Source: Argopecten irradians
Lineage: Eukaryota; Mollusca; Bivalvia; Pectinida; Pectinidae
DNA: 64,000 nucleotides
NCBI RefSeq assembly: GCF_041381155.1
Contig: NC_091140.1
Location: 19,930,864-19,994,863, forward strand
Direction: 5' to 3'
Shown: piece after piece, positions 60,145 through 64,000 of the stretch
Layout: every line of letters starts with the position of its first letter
How positions within the stretch are numbered: the stretch's first letter is position 1
Notes under the pieces: generated by a model
Databases searched by the model: none
Seen by the model: the letters and a program-made list of their open reading frames with translations, nothing else
Told to the model about the DNA's origin: nothing
Position numbers and translations under genes: made by a program

Positions 60145-62549
60145 ACCTCCTTCGACACGTACAGTCGGGTAATGCTACCATCAGGAGACAACCTAGCGAA
60201 GTCTTATGAGAAATTACAGAATATAAATCAATTGTCTGACAAAGAAGTCACATTTTAACAAGTATTCTTCACCATAGCATATTGTTTAAGTTTTATATAC
60301 ATGTACATGTAGATATACGTACATGTTGTAAATACATTTATCTATTAAAAGAAGAAATGATAATCACAGATTGTTTTGTCACTTCATGATAGCTTTAAAC
60401 GATTCACATTCAAAGAGGTTCACCTTCTTCAACTCTTTTTTTTCTAGGAACTTCGACTTTAGTGGGTCGATTTTTTTCGTAGAGGATCTGTTACACAGCC
60501 TAGAACTCTCCTACCCTCCCTCCCCTCCCCATCCCCATCCCTAGGGAAACAATGACAAAGTCTGTTTTCTGCTTTATGTTATTTATCTTCCAAAAGTCCT
60601 TTACTTGATCTTCTTGCCACTGCAATCCCTGAAATGTAAAAGAGAAACATTTACATTTCAACTGCACATGATCTACAAGTTATTTAGCTGAATCTACAGA
60701 CATAAAGTCAAAACTCAAAATAAAACTGCATGTAATATACTGGAAATGGCATACTGTGTTAACACTTTCATTATAAGTCGGAATCATATTGTACACTGTT
60801 CTGGAAATAAAGAACACTTTGTCATCAAATGCGTTGGTTTTTTCCCTCTAAAATAGTCATAGTAAGATAAAAAAATGTTCAAGTTTCTCTTAACATTTTT
60901 TGGGTTATATATACAGTAAATCAGATGACTCAGCATTACCAGTGTTTAATTAAATTAGATTATAAAAGTTTCAGGAAAAATCATATATACATGTAGCATC
61001 TGACATGTTTACTGTATATAGAATTCTACATAATTCTTTCATAAAATAAGTTATTGCAAAAGCTTAAGGATGTCATATGGAATTGTTATTATGAAATAAA
61101 GTCAGTCCCTTATTTTCCACGTATGGTTCTTCATAAAGATATTGTGTGCGTGTTATATTTGATACTTTATTAGAAACCATTTAATGTATCGTTGTAACTG
61201 CAATAAGGTAATATTAGTCAGTCATGTCATGATGTGCTTCATGTCCAAATATATATACATGTATTAGCAACCTGCATAGCTAGAGATACCAACAGGCATG
61301 CATTTACACTACAATTATAATTATTAAATATCCCCAAAAAACACGGATTTCATCACAAATATCAATACAGCAGTCAGTCAATTTATTATATACAGCATAG
61401 GCCTACATGTACAAATGTAGTTGCCTGTTACAATATTTTACTCAACATGTTATTAACATAATAATAAGAAAACCAACAAATCAGAATAAATTAACAATAA
61501 ATCTGTGTAATTATGACGACTACTAGAATGTTTTATGAAAGGCGTGATGTTTTACATACAAATGATAATTATTCTATATAGACAATGCAATTTGTAACTT
61601 GTTTTTTTAAGAACTTGTAAAATTAATCGCATCTTTACTTTAATTTTAATAGGCCTAGCATAAAGTACAAATGTAGTTCTACATGGTACATTACTTGTCA
61701 TTAGCTGCAACAAATTAGCTAGATACTGTTTTAGCTAAAAGATATCACCTTCTGACTGATCTTTTTTATTTTTATTTTTTTTTCTTGTACAGGTACCCCT
61801 ATACTTAAAACCACTTTTAAATATAGTACTGAAAATCAATTTGGAGTAGTTTATATATGTATATTGTAAATTTACATACCGTACATGTACAATTGACAAA
61901 ACGTCAAGCTCCTGTACGTGATTTACATGTACTGGCTAGGCTACTTCAGTCATATTTTTCTGTATTTTGACAAAATTTCAATTTACTGTCATGATTTTAT
62001 TAATTTTTTCCTAAATTGGCAATTATTGCAGTTATGGGCTTAACGAATCATATTCCTAGGGAAATCTAATAAAATAACCGCAAGGAAAAAATATCCCAAG
62101 GTCTGGGTCAGGACCCCAATGAAACTTTTCACAAATATTGTCTGATCAACAAAAAAAACAACCTCGTTTGTTTTATGAGAGAGAAAAAACTCGTCTAAAT
62201 TTCATATTCATATCGATGGATTACCTGAAACAACTTCTTTCGCCTCTACTCATTTTCTACGGAAGATTGTCAACATCCCGGCCTCTGTAGTCAAAACGCG
62301 CACGTGCTGTTGTTTACGTCTGCTCGATATAGATGGCGCTCTAGTTCAAATCTAGATCATCGATATGTTTATCATTTACGGATCGGCGGAGTCAAGCATC
62401 TCATCGACCCAGATTGGATGGAGTCTGTGACAACAGATCAAGGCGGTGGCTTTTGATATTGTCACAATATTTTGATTATATCGTCAATATTAGTGAATGT
62501 GGTGTAATACATTACGATATATGATGTTTGCCGGTACACTACGACTAGG

Positions 62550-62618
62550 ATGCCTAACTGTCAGCGATATTACAAGCAGCTTAACTATGTTATCGGAACA
62601 AAATACGACAATCACAAA
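62550..62618 (+). CDS. Possible first coding exon of a gene leaving the window
   Basis: ATG followed by 23 open codons (MPNCQRYYKQLNYVIGTK...) and an AAA|GTAAGT donor, just after a stretch richer in CpG that could be a promoter. No downstream exon was recognised before 64000 and the peptide matches no family I know. Confidence 0.22.
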
Positions 62619-64000
62619 GTAAGTTTGAGAAGCCAACATCTGATGAAAAATAAATCCTATGCCGCCCGGAAGCGGGGAGGTTCTGATTAAGACAGTAGTT
62701 GTAGTGTGTCTTTTTATGACTCCATATATTTACAAAGTACCTAAAATTAAAGCCAAATAAATCCGTAAGAAAGCCCAGTCCATCTGACCCAATAAATAAA
62801 GGTGTATACATTATGTCCAATAGGCCTACTGTTTGTAGGTCTACTCTATGTAGAGTCTAGTAGTTTGTGTATCATCAGGTACTGTATGGAGTGTATGCAT
62901 ATCCATATTCAGTGAATTAGATTGTCACAACCCATACTGTAATGAATCCTTCAAATTACATTTATAATCATGATTGGCATGAAGAAGTATACATGTACAT
63001 TAATTATACCCTACATGTAGACTACATAGTACATGTAGAAATCTACATATAATAATTGTACATGTAGAACTAATTATATATTTATAAGACTCAAGACTGT
63101 CATCATTCAGAAATTCTCTATTGTCCATAACCTTGCTTAAATAGGCTTATGTAAAGAATAAAGGTTAAATAAGAAATCAAATAAAACAGGAAATTAGAAA
63201 TCAAATAAAACATGAACACTAGCTGTTTGTGTTATCACAACTTCAGTGTGGTAATTGTATAAATTCCACACCATTATGGATAATGTTTATATATGTAAAT
63301 GGTGAAGTTTACATTGGTATACATTCTGCAGCTTCACAAATTAATAAATATAGTGCATAATTATGTACATGTACCTACCAGGAAAGGATCCCTTCATGTT
63401 TTCGACACAGCTTTTTTAATGAAAAAAAAATCACTAGACTAAGAAAAAAGAAATACCAGAGTAGTGATGCTTTAATTTAGATACAATGATAATGTTATAA
63501 TTAATATAATCCTGATTCAATGATGGCATTTATGTTTTGTAAACATTCTTTAATTTGTTCTTAAATTTATCTATGGTACATATTGTGTCAACTGAATATT
63601 AATTCAGATCCAATATTGATGTTTTCTTTGTGAATCTTATCAATATGCAATTTTGAAATACATAGATTAATTATAGTAAATAACTGACAACCAATGGCTA
63701 AATATAATTATATGATTATTTAATAATATATTTCTAATATTTTGCTATCATGAAAATATAGAATATTAAAATTAATTGTGGATACTTATAATTACATTTT
63801 GTATGTCTAGTCTTTGATGATGACATTTATAGAACTTTTAACTGATTCGATAGTTCTGTAAAAGTTTATTTTAAGAGAACAGTTATCAGCATGGTGTACT
63901 AGGGAAAAGTAAATCTTTAAAGAACCTTACTTGCAATATTGATTCAATAATCCCAAGTAAATACGGGTAGTTAACCTATAGGTACATATAGTTACATACA
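62619..64000. other. No gene seen
   Basis: Very AT-rich, with repeated TACATGTA words. The minus-strand frame at 62590-62820 has no domain or splice support. Confidence 0.5.

Larger units (their letters stand above)
55925..62549. other. Gene-poor region downstream of HSPA12
   Basis: No gene supported. Contents are the 43-bp minisatellite (57221), a foldback MITE (58235), the inverted short-repeat field (59228) and a possible transposase helix-turn-helix relic (60020). An AATAAA at about 58157 is the clearest polyadenylation-like signal but is 2.2 kb from the HSPA12 stop. At 62250-62450 the sequence becomes less AT-rich, with CpG-containing words such as AACGCGCACGTGC. Confidence 0.5.

Noticed and set aside
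62590-62820. 76-residue minus-strand frame
   Set aside because: No domain, no splice borders, AT-rich surroundings.

Overview
This is AT-rich eukaryotic DNA with small exons, long introns and many repeats. It most likely comes from a marine bivalve mollusc. The clues are a decaying array of HSPA12-type Hsp70 genes (a family known to be expanded in bivalves), a DUF7869-type multicopy gene, tRNA-derived SINEs with the core common in molluscan genomes, and abundant foldback elements. The species cannot be named from the sequence. I see no prokaryotic gene, CRISPR array, rRNA or functional tRNA.

Layout. (1) Positions 1-4112 hold a seven-exon plus-strand DUF7869-like gene, probably a pseudogene, open at its 5' end, carrying a hAT-like MITE and two SINE pieces in its introns. 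(2) Positions 4113-5820 are non-coding with a 36-bp minisatellite. (3) From 5821 to 55924 lies a tandem array of rearranged copies of one cassette. The inferred full cassette is: a plus-strand gene for a Thr/Pro-rich, Cys-containing extracellular protein (here TPC); a minus-strand DXD glycosyltransferase (GT) convergent with it; and a plus-strand HSPA12-like gene divergent from the GT. Copy 0 (5821-6500) is one HSPA12 exon. Copy 1 (6501-24446) has TPC, GT, HSPA12 exons 1-2 and an extra exon 2. Copy 2 (24447-39795) has TPC and GT. Copy 3 (39796-55924) has part of TPC, GT exon 1 only, and the one HSPA12 gene with all five exons. Two junctions lie inside HSPA12 intron 2, which points to repeated unequal exchange there. 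(4) Positions 55925-64000 hold no gene I can support beyond a possible first exon at 62550-62618; there are a 43-bp minisatellite, a foldback MITE and a dense field of inverted short repeats.

State of the genes. The best-preserved GT is copy 2 (33763-36999), although its membrane anchor is shortened. The five-exon HSPA12 gene has a 2-base insertion in exon 2 that breaks its frame as written. Each TPC copy carries at least one lesion, but different copies are damaged in different places. Copies 1 and 2 share lesions that copy 3 lacks, so they separated last. Because bivalve genomes are highly heterozygous, some of the array could be unresolved haplotypes.

Mobile DNA. The array is peppered with insertions that are missing from its sister copies: a Crypton-like tyrosine recombinase relic (about 18718-19370), perfect palindromes of 163 bp and 155 bp, a 1.48-kb insert in copy 2, a probable solo LTR in copy 2, a TA-flanked element in HSPA12 intron 2, and a 2-kb element with about 325-bp internal tandem repeats that ends about 15 bases before the exon-4 splice acceptor of HSPA12.
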